From positions 248,001 to 312,000 of the forward strand of contig NZ_FOHI01000004.1 in the NCBI RefSeq assembly GCF_900111585.1: a stretch of 64,000 nt of DNA, written 5' to 3'. The notes beneath the pieces were generated by a model. It was given only the letters and a program-made list of their open reading frames with translations. It was not told where the DNA came from and did not search any database. Shown here piece after piece: positions 54,765 through 64,000 of the stretch; position 1 is the stretch's first letter, and every line of letters starts with the position of its first letter. This DNA is from Nitrosospira multiformis (GTDB lineage Bacteria; Pseudomonadota; Gammaproteobacteria; Burkholderiales; Nitrosomonadaceae). A program made the position numbers and the translations under genes.

Positions 54765-56684
54765 TTACCTCGTTATCTCGAGTAGCGCATCGAACATCTG
54801 ATTAGCTGTTTGTATCACTTTGCTCGCTGCCTGATACGCCTGCTGGTAACGCAGCAGGTTAGCCGCTTCCTCGTCGAGATTGACACCTGCTTCCGATTGC
54901 TGCAAAGCCCGGGTTTGGGTAAACAGGGCAGCCTGAGCATCGGCCGTGACTTCCAGTTCGCGCGTCTTGTTACCCATCAGGCTGACCAGTTGCCCGTATG
55001 CGCCCTGGTAGCTGGCTCCGCCGGCAGCCAATGTGTTGCTTGACTGCAATGCTCCCAGCAGCAAGGCATTGCGGTTATCAGCCACTCCATCCGTGTTCGG
55101 GCCGATACTGAACGTATCGCCCGGCTTGGGCGTTCCGGTAATCTGAACAGTCCAGCCATTGAACGTAATCGGGCCACCCGCAGTAAAGGGAACGCTGGTC
55201 GGATTTCCTGTGCCGGTACCGCTTACATCAAAAGTGGTGGCACTGGTAAAAGTAAGCGTGACCGCTTGTTGCAGATTGGGATCAGTGGGAGGCGGTGCGT
55301 TCACCGTGCCTGCGCTGATGCGGCCGGTACCGGCATTTATAGCAGGTGCGCTTGTCCGGATGGGTGCCGCCGCGGCGATCTTGCCCGTATCCTGAACCGC
55401 AACTGCAAGCTGGCCGGCGCCCTTTGCCGTCGGTCGAATAAGAAACTCATCTCCCGCCGCAACTGTTCCGGAAGCAAGGTTCAAGCGCACGCCATCCACT
55501 GTCTGAGGGAAGGTAGCAAAAGTCTGAGTATTCCCTTCCACTCCATTCCGGATGGGTTTCAGGGTATAGTTGGCGCCATCAAAACTCAGACGATAATCGC
55601 TGACGTCCAGATCGCGATAACTGACGATTTCGGCTTCAATGACTGCGCTGCCGGTATTTTCTGTCGACGCTGCTACCACCGGATCCGGTGTAGTAAAAAA
55701 ATCACCCCCCAGATTACCTTGCGCATCTTGTCCCAACCGGTGCTGTTCGTTAAAGGTTCCCGCTAAACCGCTCGCCACCCGCCCCAGCCCATTGCGTACC
55801 GTATCAATGATCTCGTTGCGAAATTGCAGCAACCCGCCGAGCTTGCCTCCATCCAGGTTTGCCTCCTTGAGCGGAATACTGCCGCCGCCCATAACACGGG
55901 CAATCTCAAGGCGGTCAGCATCCATTGCGGAGGGTCTGGCAGTAAGCTGAAACGCTTGCGAACCCATTACCAGAGGCTGGCCTCCCCCTAGGAAAACACT
56001 GTACCCCCCATCACTCTGCACCACCACTGTGGCGCGAACCTCGTCGTTGAGCTGCGCCACCAACTCATCGCGCTGATCCCGCAAGTCGTTCGCCGGCTGG
56101 CCGTTGGCAGAACTCTCCGCCATACCGATGGTTTCATTCAATTTTGCGATTCGCGCTCCCAAGGTATTGATAAGCGAAGTGCTGTTCTCGATTTGCCTGT
56201 TTACCCCTTCCTGGATTTCATCCAGCTGGCTGTTCATTGAATGAAACTGCCGTACCAGCACCTCTGCGTTCGACAGCATGGATTGGCGCGATGCCACTTC
56301 AGCGGGATTTGTCGCCATTTCCTGGAGGCTGCCGAAGAAATCCTGCAAGGCAGGCGACAGACCCGAACCGCCGATGGAATCGGCCAGCAGGCTGTCGATC
56401 TGCTTCATCTGGGAAAAGTATGTTTCCAGCTGGCTGGATTCAGTTCCAGCCTGCGCAACCTGCTTGGAGAGAAACTGGTTATAAGCCCGCTTTACTGTAT
56501 CGACCTGCACACCCTGACCAATAAATCCACTGCCCGTAGCCCTGGCATCACTGGTCGACTGGATAACCTGCTGACGGGTGTAACCTGGAGTTGCGGTATT
56601 GCTGATGTTATGTCCTGTAACGAGCAATCCCCGCTGGGCAGCCTGGAGCGCGCTGAGTCCAATGCCGAAAATACCACTACTCAT
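54765..56684 (-). CDS. flgK: Hook-filament junction protein FlgK
   Basis: 639 residues. N-terminus IFGIGLSALQAAQRGLLVTGHNISNTATPGYTRQ and C-terminus EEAANLLRYQQAYQAASKVIQTANQMFDALL are diagnostic. The middle has a long beta-rich insertion (about 430-570). Expressed from the sigma-28-type promoter at 56734-56760. Confidence 0.97.
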   Translation of the reverse strand: MSSGIFGIGLSALQAAQRGLLVTGHNISNTATPGYTRQQVIQSTSDARATGSGFIGQGVQVDTVKRAYNQFLSKQVAQAGTESSQLETYFSQMKQIDSLLADSIGGSGLSPALQDFFGSLQEMATNPAEVASRQSMLSNAEVLVRQFHSMNSQLDEIQEGVNRQIENSTSLINTLGARIAKLNETIGMAESSANGQPANDLRDQRDELVAQLNDEVRATVVVQSDGGYSVFLGGGQPLVMGSQAFQLTARPSAMDADRLEIARVMGGGSIPLKEANLDGGKLGGLLQFRNEIIDTVRNGLGRVASGLAGTFNEQHRLGQDAQGNLGGDFFTTPDPVVAASTENTGSAVIEAEIVSYRDLDVSDYRLSFDGANYTLKPIRNGVEGNTQTFATFPQTVDGVRLNLASGTVAAGDEFLIRPTAKGAGQLAVAVQDTGKIAAAAPIRTSAPAINAGTGRISAGTVNAPPPTDPNLQQAVTLTFTSATTFDVSGTGTGNPTSVPFTAGGPITFNGWTVQITGTPKPGDTFSIGPNTDGVADNRNALLLGALQSSNTLAAGGASYQGAYGQLVSLMGNKTRELEVTADAQAALFTQTRALQQSEAGVNLDEEAANLLRYQQAYQAASKVIQTANQMFDALLEITR

Positions 56685-56733
56685 GGTTATACCCTATCTC
56701 TGTCAGTAGACTGCTCTGAATGTCGTGCATATA

Positions 56734-56760
56734 TTGACGGCATCGGGTTGAAAATATTTA
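56734..56760 (-). promoter_or_regulatory. Sigma-28-type promoter for flgK
   Basis: On the minus strand: TAAATATT, 11-base spacer, GCCGTCAA. It matches TAAAGTTT-N11-GCCGATAA at the key TAAA and GCCG positions with correct spacing. It lies 50 bases before the flgK ATG, as expected for a late flagellar gene. Confidence 0.72.
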
Positions 56761-56817
56761 GGGGGACGGAGAAATCCTCCGAAAGATTTGCTGCCGGTTC
56801 TTACCCCTTATGGAGGC

Positions 56818-57870
56818 TCAGGACCAGGGAGTGGTCCTGATAATCCGGCCTAACTTGTCTCCATAGGCCGGATCCGTAGCATAGCCGGCTCGTTGCAGGG
56901 CATGGGCGAATCCTTCGGCATCGAACTTCTGCACCGCTTGCCTGAGTGCTTCCGTGTAGCGTGGATTGGTGCTCAAAAGGTTGGCGTAGTCGCGGAAAGC
57001 TTCGGCGTAGGATGGATAAGCGCGAAATTTCTCCACCTTCTTATGGGCAATGCCATTGATATATTCTGTCGTAACCGCTTCCACCACAGGCCCCTTCCAG
57101 CCGGCCCCCGCTTTTATGCCAAACAGATTGTGGCTGTGGGTTCCATCCGTAGCACGCAGCTCGCGTTTTCCCCATCCGCTTTCCAGTGCTGCCTGCCCGA
57201 GCATGAACTGGACCGGAATACCCGTTGCCTGGCTCACTTCCTGCGCATATGCCCCTACCCTTGCCTTGAACTCGGACACATGCGCAGGTATTCCGCTCGC
57301 CTGCGACCCCTCCTGTTCCAATCTGGATGGATCTGACTGTCCCGCTCCAGACCACCCTGGTTGACCTCGCTGCTCGATCTGTCCGCGTTTTGCGGGTTCC
57401 TTCTGTCCCTCTATTTCCTGCAGTCGTTCCTGCATCTCTACTGTCGGTGCGTAACCTCGCAAACCCGGATGCTTCCCCGTCTCCGCTGGAGAGGGTGGCG
57501 TCGATTGATCCAAGGCATGGCTATTGGGGTTTTGCGGAGTCCCCGCTTTTTCCATCGGATCAGGCGGCGCAGCATGGCGCAACTGACGCACCATGATCTC
57601 GGCAAGGCCAATGCCGCGCGCAGCCATGGTCTGGGAAAACTGTTGATCCAGCATCGAGAGATACAATCGGCTCTGCTCGCTCTCCATCAGATCGTCTTTA
57701 GGGGTAGCATCGCGCATGCTTTTCAGCAGCATGTTCAGAAAGAGAGCTTCGAACTGCCTGGCTGCGGCTTCAAGACCCGCCTCGCCGGTTTTTTTTGATT
57801 CCACGCGTAGCCCGTTTACCGCCTGGACGTTAAGGGCGAAGCGCGTGGATAGATCGACCGGAGCAACCAT
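56818..57870 (-). CDS. flgJ: Flagellum-specific muramidase FlgJ
   Basis: 350 residues, the bifunctional form. Rod-binding N-terminal domain (about 20-95, ARQFEALFLNMLLKSMRD), a Pro/Gln-rich linker, and a C-terminal glucosaminidase domain (about 200-350) with the catalytic Glu in GQAALESGWGKRE, then NLFGIKAG. It lets the rod pass the peptidoglycan. Start overlaps the flgI stop (TGATG). Confidence 0.95.
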   Translation of the reverse strand: MVAPVDLSTRFALNVQAVNGLRVESKKTGEAGLEAAARQFEALFLNMLLKSMRDATPKDDLMESEQSRLYLSMLDQQFSQTMAARGIGLAEIMVRQLRHAAPPDPMEKAGTPQNPNSHALDQSTPPSPAETGKHPGLRGYAPTVEMQERLQEIEGQKEPAKRGQIEQRGQPGWSGAGQSDPSRLEQEGSQASGIPAHVSEFKARVGAYAQEVSQATGIPVQFMLGQAALESGWGKRELRATDGTHSHNLFGIKAGAGWKGPVVEAVTTEYINGIAHKKVEKFRAYPSYAEAFRDYANLLSTNPRYTEALRQAVQKFDAEGFAHALQRAGYATDPAYGDKLGRIIRTTPWS

Positions 57871-59003
57871 CAGATGATTTCCAGCTCAGCCCGCAGCGCA
57901 CCGGCTGACTTCATCGCCTGCAAAATTGCCAGCAGATCCTGCGGCGTCGCGCCGATCGCGTTCAATGCCTTTACCACTTCCGCCAGCGAAGCGCCTTCAA
58001 CCATCGTCAACATACCCGACTCCTGCTTGATTTCTATGGTCGAGCGCTGCGCCTGTACGGTCCGCCCCGATGAAAATGGTCCAGGCTGGCTGATAACGGG
58101 TTCCGTACTGATAACGACCGTCAGGTTCCCGTGAGCAATCGCGCATTGATCCACCGTTGCCGCCTGATTCATGACCACTGAACCCGTGCGGCTATTCACG
58201 ATCACTCGAGCCGGCATTTGTGCGGGATTGATGGTAAGGCTTTCCATCTCCGCCAGAAATGCCACCCTTTGATCGCTTTCCGGGGGTGTCCGTACCTGGA
58301 TAGCCCGGCCATCCAGCGCAGCAGCCGTACCCATGCCGAAGCGTGTGTTGACCGCATCCACAATCCGTTTCGCTGTGGAGAAATCGATAGTATTCAGTTC
58401 AAGGCGGATCATGTCATTCTGCCCCAGTGCTACCGGTACCGCGCGTTCGACTGTCGCTCCACCGGGAATACGACCGGCATTCAGATGATTGACCTGGACT
58501 TTACTTCCGCTGGCAGCGGCGCCTATTCCACCGACCAGCAGGTTACCCTGAGCCACCCCGTAGACCTGACCGTCGATTCCCTTGAGCGGAGTCATCAGCA
58601 GGGTACCTCCGCGCAAGCTCCTAGCGTTACCCATGCTGGATACCGTGACGTCGATCGCCTGGCCCGGCTGGGTAAGCGGTGGAAGCGCAGCTGTCACCAT
58701 CACGGCCGCCACATTCCGCAACCGCATGTTCGTTCCGGGCGGCACATTGACGCCCAGCTGCATCAGCATGTTATTAAGACTTTGAATGGTAAATGGTGTC
58801 TGAACGGTCTGATCACCTGTCCCATCCAGTCCCACTACCAGTCCATAGCCGATGAGCTGATTGGTGCGTATACCCTGAATCGATGCCAGATCTTTGATGC
58901 GCTCTGCCTGAACAGGCATGGAAAAGGTCCATAAACCCACCCATACGCAGAAGAAAGCGAACCAGACCGGGGCAGCGATTCCTGTTGAAATCAGGTATCT
59001 CAT
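57870..59003 (-). CDS. flgI: Flagellar P-ring protein FlgI
   Basis: 377 residues from the ATG at 59003 (GAGG upstream); the frame is open further but without a signal-peptide start. Signal peptide ending [11 protein letters not shown]. Core motifs [48 protein letters not shown] and [28 protein letters not shown]. It forms the P-ring in the peptidoglycan layer. Confidence 0.97.
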   Translation of the reverse strand: MRYLISTGIAAPVWFAFFCVWVGLWTFSMPVQAERIKDLASIQGIRTNQLIGYGLVVGLDGTGDQTVQTPFTIQSLNNMLMQLGVNVPPGTNMRLRNVAAVMVTAALPPLTQPGQAIDVTVSSMGNARSLRGGTLLMTPLKGIDGQVYGVAQGNLLVGGIGAAASGSKVQVNHLNAGRIPGGATVERAVPVALGQNDMIRLELNTIDFSTAKRIVDAVNTRFGMGTAAALDGRAIQVRTPPESDQRVAFLAEMESLTINPAQMPARVIVNSRTGSVVMNQAATVDQCAIAHGNLTVVISTEPVISQPGPFSSGRTVQAQRSTIEIKQESGMLTMVEGASLAEVVKALNAIGATPQDLLAILQAMKSAGALRAELEII

Positions 59004-59025
59004 GGATTTACCTCGTGCGCGCACT

Positions 59026-59718
59026 TCAGAATGGCGCAACGGTCAGAAAGAAGCGTGAAAGCCAGCCCATGGTTTGCGCCTCGTCGATATAGCCATTCGC
59101 CTTATACTCGATTCGCGCATCCGCCACCTGGATCGATGATACCGTGTTGTTGATCACCGTTTCCGGGCGCACAACGCCAGAGAAACGGATGTATTCCGAG
59201 CCCTGGGTCATTGCCAGCTGCTTTTCGCCACTTACTACCAGATAACTGTTGGGCAGCACATCGATCACGGTAACGGTAATCGTGCCGCTAAAATTATTGG
59301 TGGAAGCTGCCTCACCCTTACCTGCGAAATCATTGGACGAGGACGCTCCCAGATCGATTTTTTTTGTGATAGGCACACCAAACACGATTGGCGGAATGCC
59401 GAAACTCAAATCGCCATTCTTGTTGGCGCTGCTGTTGGAGCGCTTGCTGGCATTGGTTCGCTCGGTGAGGAGAATCACCAGCGTATCGCCGATCTGGCGC
59501 GCCCGCCGGTCGATGAACAAGGAGTGGTATTGATGACTGGCCTGATAAACCGACCCGTTGCCAGGCGATGGCGCGGGCAGCGCCGCGCGCGCAGACATAG
59601 GTTGGTGAACGATTGGCGCAGGCGGCGGGAGGCTGACGCAACCGGAGAGCGCGAGCAGCACCCATGTCATGAAACCGAGAACTCGTGCGCGTCGCTTCGC
59701 TGAGAAACTCAAAACCAT
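59026..59718 (-). CDS. flgH: Flagellar L-ring lipoprotein FlgH
   Basis: 230 residues. A lipoprotein signal with lipobox LSGC near residue 27. The mature protein contains [45 protein letters not shown] and [13 protein letters not shown]. It forms the L-ring in the outer membrane. It lies between flgG and flgI, in standard order. Confidence 0.95.
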   Translation of the reverse strand: MVLSFSAKRRARVLGFMTWVLLALSGCVSLPPPAPIVHQPMSARAALPAPSPGNGSVYQASHQYHSLFIDRRARQIGDTLVILLTERTNASKRSNSSANKNGDLSFGIPPIVFGVPITKKIDLGASSSNDFAGKGEAASTNNFSGTITVTVIDVLPNSYLVVSGEKQLAMTQGSEYIRFSGVVRPETVINNTVSSIQVADARIEYKANGYIDEAQTMGWLSRFFLTVAPF

Positions 59719-59794
59719 TTTGTGCCGCCATGATTCTTGATTGTCATCGCCGCTTCAGCCGCAGACATTGAATGTTCGATCCGGTTACTCCGAT

Positions 59795-60577
59795 CTATAG
59801 CTGGGTCAGGCGTTGCAACATCTGGTCCGACGTTTGCACCGACTTGCTATTGATCTCGTATGCCCGTTGCGTCTGAATCATATTGACCAGTTCCTCCACC
59901 ACGTTGACATTGGAGGTTTCCACGTATCCCTGGTTGAGTAACCCGGCCCCATCCGTACCGGGATTGGTAACGTTAGGAGTGCCACTCGATGCTGTTTCCA
60001 CATAAAGATTTTCGCCCACGCTCTGCAAGCCGGCAGGATTGACAAATGTGGCAAGCTGCAGATTGCCCACTTGAACGGGCGCGGTGGAATCCTGGGTGGT
60101 TACGGAAACGATTCCGTCACGGCCCACGGTGATGCTCTGGGCATTCGGCGGAATGGTGATCGCAGGTTGAACGTAATAGCCACTGGACGTTACCAGTTGC
60201 CCTTCGAAATCGGTCTGAAACGAACCATCCCGAGTGTAGGCTGTCGATCCGTCGGGTCGCAGCACCTGGAAAAATCCCTGTCCCTGGATAGCGACGTCCT
60301 TGGAATTTCCGGTCTGCTGCAAGTTGCCCTGGGTAAATACATGTTCGGTGGCAACAGGTCTCACGCCGGTCCCGAGCTGCAGGCCGGAAGGCAGCTGGGT
60401 TTGCTGTGAGGATTGTGCGCCCGGCTGGCGAAGCGTCTGGTACAGCAGGTCTTCAAAAACGGCACGCGAGCGCTTGAAGCCGTTCGTGCTGACATTCGCC
60501 AGGTTATTGGCAATGACATCCATCTGCGTCTGCTGCGCATCAAGCCCGGTCTTGGAAATCCAAAGTGATCGAATCAC
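59795..60577 (-). CDS. flgG: Distal rod protein FlgG
   Basis: 260 residues, the family's normal length. Start is GTG at 60577, with GGAG upstream. [32 protein letters not shown] and the C-terminal [23 protein letters not shown] are diagnostic. It forms the distal rod. Confidence 0.97.
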   Translation of the reverse strand: MIRSLWISKTGLDAQQTQMDVIANNLANVSTNGFKRSRAVFEDLLYQTLRQPGAQSSQQTQLPSGLQLGTGVRPVATEHVFTQGNLQQTGNSKDVAIQGQGFFQVLRPDGSTAYTRDGSFQTDFEGQLVTSSGYYVQPAITIPPNAQSITVGRDGIVSVTTQDSTAPVQVGNLQLATFVNPAGLQSVGENLYVETASSGTPNVTNPGTDGAGLLNQGYVETSNVNVVEELVNMIQTQRAYEINSKSVQTSDQMLQRLTQL

Positions 60578-60671
60578 ATCAACTCCATGAAAAATTATTT
60601 TCTATTATCTGGTTACAATCACTCATCAAAGTGACGTATCAATACGGAAATGTGCAGGACTCTTCCCCACC

Positions 60672-61424
60672 TCACCCGCTGATCGACAGGAGCTGGCTCG
60701 CCCGTTGGGCATTGCCTTCCGCATTCTGCAACAGCTTCATATGCGTCTCGAACTGACGGGAAAGGGAAATCATGTCCACCATCGCCTCCACGACATTGAC
60801 GTTGCTCCCCTCCAGCGCACCGCTGCTCAAGGTAACGTTTCCATCCGCCTCCGCCTCGCCACCGCCGCTCAACCGGAAGAGTCCGTCAGAACCGCGAACG
60901 AGTTGCCCCTCAGGTGGATTAACAAGCTTGATCCGACCTACTGCGACAGCCAGATTGGGCTCGCTCGTCCCTGCTCCGGCCGGCACCGTGGAGATCGTAC
61001 CGTCGGTGCCTATGGTAACTTTCGCATTGGGCTGGATGGAAATCAGTCCGGTATCGCCCAGCACGTTCAACCCGTCCCGGGTCTGCAATACACCATTGGC
61101 ATTGACATGAAGATCGCCGTTGCGAGTATAAGCCTCGCTACCGTCCGCCAGTTGTACCGCGATCCACCCGGCTCCCTGTATTGCTACGTCAAGTTCACGT
61201 GCAGTGTTCTGCACCGTGCCCGGACGGAAATCCGCCCCGACACTTGAATCCACCACAAATGCCCTTGTAGCGAGGGTATCGCTGAACACCGGCACAGCGC
61301 GCAGCGCATTTATTTCAGCGCGGTATCCGGGAGTGTTCGCGTTCGCCAGATTGTGAGATACCGCAGCGTGCTGTCCCAGCGCGTGCTTGGCCCCCGTCAT
61401 GGCAACATAAATCATGCGATCCAT
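60672..61424 (-). CDS. flgF: Proximal rod protein FlgF
   Basis: 250 residues. MDRMIYVAMTGAKHALGQHA, HNLANANTPGYRAE and the C-terminal SNVNVVEAMVDMISLSRQFETHMKLLQ match FlgF. It forms the proximal rod with FlgB and FlgC. GGAGTAAAT precedes the ATG. Confidence 0.96.
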   Translation of the reverse strand: MDRMIYVAMTGAKHALGQHAAVSHNLANANTPGYRAEINALRAVPVFSDTLATRAFVVDSSVGADFRPGTVQNTARELDVAIQGAGWIAVQLADGSEAYTRNGDLHVNANGVLQTRDGLNVLGDTGLISIQPNAKVTIGTDGTISTVPAGAGTSEPNLAVAVGRIKLVNPPEGQLVRGSDGLFRLSGGGEAEADGNVTLSSGALEGSNVNVVEAMVDMISLSRQFETHMKLLQNAEGNAQRASQLLSISG

Positions 61425-61454
61425 ATTTACTCCAATGATTGCCTGTCAGTCGGA

Positions 61455-62675
61455 TTACTTCAGATTCACCACTGTCTGAAGTATCTGATCCTGAGTCTTG
61501 ATCGTCTGGGCATTGGCTTGGTAAACACGCTGAGCCGTAATCATATTGACGAGCTCGGAGGTAAGCTCCACATTCGAATCCTCAATCGCGCCCGCCTGTA
61601 GCACACCCAGGCCGCCGGTAGCCGGCGCCGCTACCAGCGCAGCGCCTGAAGCGGCGCTTTCTTTCCAGGTATTATTGCCGACTGCTTGCAAACCCTGAGG
61701 ATTGGCGAAATTGGCCAGCGCGACCTGCCCCATGGAGAGAAATTTACCGTTGGAATAACTGCCGCTTACGACCCCATCCTCGCCGATAGAGAAACCGGTG
61801 AGCTGGCCGGATGCGTACCCGTCCTGCGATAATGCATTGATACCGAAACTGGAACCAAACTGCGTCGTGTTTGCGAAATCGATATCGAAAGCGAGGGGAT
61901 TGGCCCCGGTAGTGACGGGAGCTGTCACACTGAAGCTGCTGGAGCTCAAGGGGTCGAGGCTGCCGTTGGACAAGAAATTCAATGTGCCAATCGACAGCCC
62001 GCCATTGAGGACAGTGCCATCGTTGGCAGCGAACACATCCCAGCTATTGGCTGCCGTCTTGACGAAATATGTCGATAATGGAGTCGAATTACCCAGGCTG
62101 TCATAGACTGAAAGCGAGGTTGAGCTGTGATAAGTCGCAGGATCCGTCAGATCGAAGCCGGCTGCACTCAACGGCGTCCCGCGCGAATCGAGATTGACCA
62201 ATGCGTTCACACGCGTCGTGGTGACAGGGGGGAGGTCCGCAGTGGAAAGCCTTAAATCGGTAGGCGTGCCGGTATTGATCTGTCCGGTCGAGTTGGCCAT
62301 ATAGCCGGTAAGACGGAGGCCACTGCTGTTGACGATATAACCATCCTTGTCCGGATGAAACTGGCCGTTGCGCGAATAGCTGATCGTGCCCTGGTCGCTT
62401 AAACGGTAGAAACCTGCACCGCTGATGGCGATATCGAATGGATTGTTGGATACGGTAATACTTCCCTGGCTGAACTGCTGAGCAATGCCGCCCAGCTTGA
62501 CACCTATGCCGGCCTGCGTGCCACCACCGCCCGACAGCGAATTGGCGAACATATCCGCAAACTGTGCCTGTGACTGCTTGAAGCCCACGGTATTCGTATT
62601 GGCCACATTATTACCGATGACATCGAGGTTTTTCGATGCTGCATTCAAACCACTTAAACCCTGCTGAAAACTCAT
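61455..62675 (-). CDS. flgE: Flagellar hook protein FlgE
   Basis: 406 residues. N-terminus SFQQGLSGLNAASKNLDVIGNNVANTNTVGFK and C-terminus EDSNVELTSELVNMITAQRVYQAN, both typical. It is the subunit of the curved hook whose length is set by FliK. GGGGAG precedes the ATG. Confidence 0.97.
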   Translation of the reverse strand: MSFQQGLSGLNAASKNLDVIGNNVANTNTVGFKQSQAQFADMFANSLSGGGGTQAGIGVKLGGIAQQFSQGSITVSNNPFDIAISGAGFYRLSDQGTISYSRNGQFHPDKDGYIVNSSGLRLTGYMANSTGQINTGTPTDLRLSTADLPPVTTTRVNALVNLDSRGTPLSAAGFDLTDPATYHSSTSLSVYDSLGNSTPLSTYFVKTAANSWDVFAANDGTVLNGGLSIGTLNFLSNGSLDPLSSSSFSVTAPVTTGANPLAFDIDFANTTQFGSSFGINALSQDGYASGQLTGFSIGEDGVVSGSYSNGKFLSMGQVALANFANPQGLQAVGNNTWKESAASGAALVAAPATGGLGVLQAGAIEDSNVELTSELVNMITAQRVYQANAQTIKTQDQILQTVVNLK

Positions 62676-62778
62676 GTTTTTCGCTCCCCTGCCTGTTCGT
62701 TCGTACTGAATACCGTGATAAATGCCAAATGTCCTGTAGCTGAACGGCTTTCGGCCGCCTGCCCTTCCCTACCTCGGC

Positions 62779-63447
62779 CTAAAAAATCTGCCTGATATCG
62801 GCCAATCCGACCAATCCCAAGCTGCCGACGTCCAGTTGTACGCCTTGATTTCCCTGGGATACGCCTTGAACGATTGCCGCCGCCAATGCCTGTACTTCCA
62901 CCTTCTGATCGCCACGCAGCGCGGCAACGCTTATGCTGTAGTTCCCATCCGCTGCCTGGCTGCCATCACTTGTCTTGCCATCCCACGCCAATTCGAGTGA
63001 GCCCGCCGCCTGAGGACCAAGATTCATGACTTGAATCTCGCGGCCGGCCGCGTCATGTATTCTTACCTTCACCTCATCCGCGGGTTGCGTCAGTTCGATA
63101 CCGAATCGCGCCGCTCCGCCGGCCAACTGCAAGGCGGAGCCAGGCACAAGCACCTCTCTTCCGATCATGCCGGCGGCTTGCAGCGATTGCCCGGCAGTAA
63201 AACTGTCGGCAATGGTTCGAATGGTTGCATTAAGTCTCTCGACACCGTTCACGGTACTGATTTGAGCAAGCTGTGTGGTGACTTGCGCGTTGTCGAGAGG
63301 ATTGAGCGGATCCTGGTTTTTCATTTGGGTAACCAGCAACTTGAGAAACCGGTCCTGCAAGTCTTCTTCTGCCGGTTTGGCAGCGCTTCTGGTTCCATAA
63401 GCGGCAAATGGATTACTTGTCGACTGTGTATTCTGGATAGTGCTCAT
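62779..63447 (-). CDS. flgD: Hook assembly protein FlgD
   Basis: 222 residues. DLQDRFLKLLVTQMKNQDPLNPLDNAQVTTQLAQIS near the N-terminus and AAGSLELAWDGKTSDGSQAADGNYSISV in the C-terminal tudor/FNIII-like domain. It caps the growing hook. Confidence 0.96.
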   Translation of the reverse strand: MSTIQNTQSTSNPFAAYGTRSAAKPAEEDLQDRFLKLLVTQMKNQDPLNPLDNAQVTTQLAQISTVNGVERLNATIRTIADSFTAGQSLQAAGMIGREVLVPGSALQLAGGAARFGIELTQPADEVKVRIHDAAGREIQVMNLGPQAAGSLELAWDGKTSDGSQAADGNYSISVAALRGDQKVEVQALAAAIVQGVSQGNQGVQLDVGSLGLVGLADIRQIF

Positions 63448-63456
63448 GGAGGTTTC

Positions 63457-63876
63457 CTATTGTCCGATCGTGAGGGTTTTCAGCAGTAATGTCTTCGCGG
63501 TATTCATCATGTCCACATTGTTCTGGTACGAGCGCGAAGCAGAAATCATATCGACCATCTCTTCCACTACATTTACATTCGGCATGGTGACAAATCCCTC
63601 CGGATTCGCCATCGGATGCGAAGGTTCGTATACCATCTTCATGGGAGATTGATCCTCGATTACTCCGGACACCCTCACGCCGTGGGTACCATTTGAGATA
63701 CCGTTATCCCCTGTAGGCGAAGTGCTCATGAACACGACCTGCTTTGCCTTGTATGGCTGTCCATTGGAACTCGCCGCGCTGTCCGCGTTTGCCAGGTTGC
63801 TTGCAACCACATTGAGGCGCTGATTCTGGGCTGTCATGGCCGAACCGGCCACGGTAAAGATATTGAAAAGAGACAT
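63457..63876 (-). CDS. flgC: Proximal rod protein FlgC
   Basis: 139 residues. [32 protein letters not shown] and the C-terminal [25 protein letters not shown] are diagnostic. It starts 14 bases after the flgB stop and ends 9 bases before flgD. Confidence 0.97.
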   Translation of the reverse strand: MSLFNIFTVAGSAMTAQNQRLNVVASNLANADSAASSNGQPYKAKQVVFMSTSPTGDNGISNGTHGVRVSGVIEDQSPMKMVYEPSHPMANPEGFVTMPNVNVVEEMVDMISASRSYQNNVDMMNTAKTLLLKTLTIGQ

Positions 63877-63890
63877 ATTCCGCTTTCCCC

Positions 63891-64000
63891 CTAGCCCTGA
63901 ATGGCAGTCCGCATCTGCCTGATCTGGTCGCTGATGAATGTGAGATTGGCCTCATAATGAACGGCGTTATCGGCAAACTGGTTGCGTTCCACATCCATAT
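63891..64000 (-). CDS. flgB: Flagellar rod protein FlgB, C-terminal end (cut by window edge)
   Basis: The last 35-36 codons of a gene that begins to the right of the window. The residues [20 protein letters not shown] and [14 protein letters not shown] match the C-terminus of FlgB, which forms the proximal rod with FlgC. Position directly before flgC supports this. Confidence 0.93.
   Translation of the reverse strand, partial: MDVERNQFADNAVHYEANLTFISDQIRQMRTAIQG

Noticed and set aside
1-64000. CRISPR arrays, tRNA, rRNA and complete insertion sequences
   Set aside because: No regularly spaced direct repeats, cloverleaf-like genes, rRNA segments or transposase genes were seen in reading the window.

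Overview
The window looks like chromosomal DNA of a motile betaproteobacterium, most likely of the Nitrosospira/Nitrosomonadaceae type. That placement is inference: it rests on two PEP-CTERM sorted proteins, a DUF3579 gene, the style of the flagellar clusters, and many small membrane proteins and decayed genes. No ammonia-oxidation, rRNA or tRNA gene is present to prove it.

Bases 1-31257 are a mosaic of housekeeping and accessory genes. Housekeeping genes are hrpA (cut by the left edge), tmk-holB-tatD, uvrB, a class I aminotransferase and ada. Accessory genes include a short relative of Tc-toxin A proteins, two DUF1269 paralogues (one broken by an amber codon), an ankyrin protein, two VOC proteins, a short-chain dehydrogenase, MgtC, a quinone oxidoreductase, a DJ-1/PfpI protein, a flavin monooxygenase, DUF1579, a glycosyltransferase, DUF3579, a lytic transglycosylase, an NrfJ-like protein and several unknown secreted or membrane proteins. 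Decay is visible as a sterol desaturase remnant (19200-19553), a 2OG-Fe(II) oxygenase remnant behind ada (23129-23470) and the DUF1269 pseudogene (12387-12863). Between them lie repeat-rich spacers. The most striking is an array of ACTAGT sites over the promoter of a small putative ribbon-helix-helix protein (8797-8918).

Bases 31260-64000 are an almost unbroken flagellar region read on the minus strand. In transcription order (right to left) it holds flgB-C-D-E-F-G-H-I-J (rod, hook, rings), flgK-flgL (hook-filament junction, with a good sigma-28 promoter before flgK), an HDOD/degenerate-EAL protein, a thioredoxin, a histidine kinase with its NarL-type regulator, fliC-flaG-fliD-fliS-fliT (filament), a second FliK-type protein with an FlhB-C-terminal-like protein, and fliF-G-H-I-J-K-L-M-N-O-P-Q-R (basal body, motor switch, export gate). 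Only fliE is on the plus strand, divergent from fliF. Many of these genes overlap by 1-8 bases, as expected for translationally coupled operons.

The main points for follow-up are the ACTAGT operator array and its regulator, the FliK-type gene whose reading frame extends upstream without a normal start codon, the FlhB-like protein lacking the NPTH self-cleavage motif, the kinase with an insertion in its ATP-binding domain, and an unrecognised 362-residue protein with cysteine and histidine motifs.
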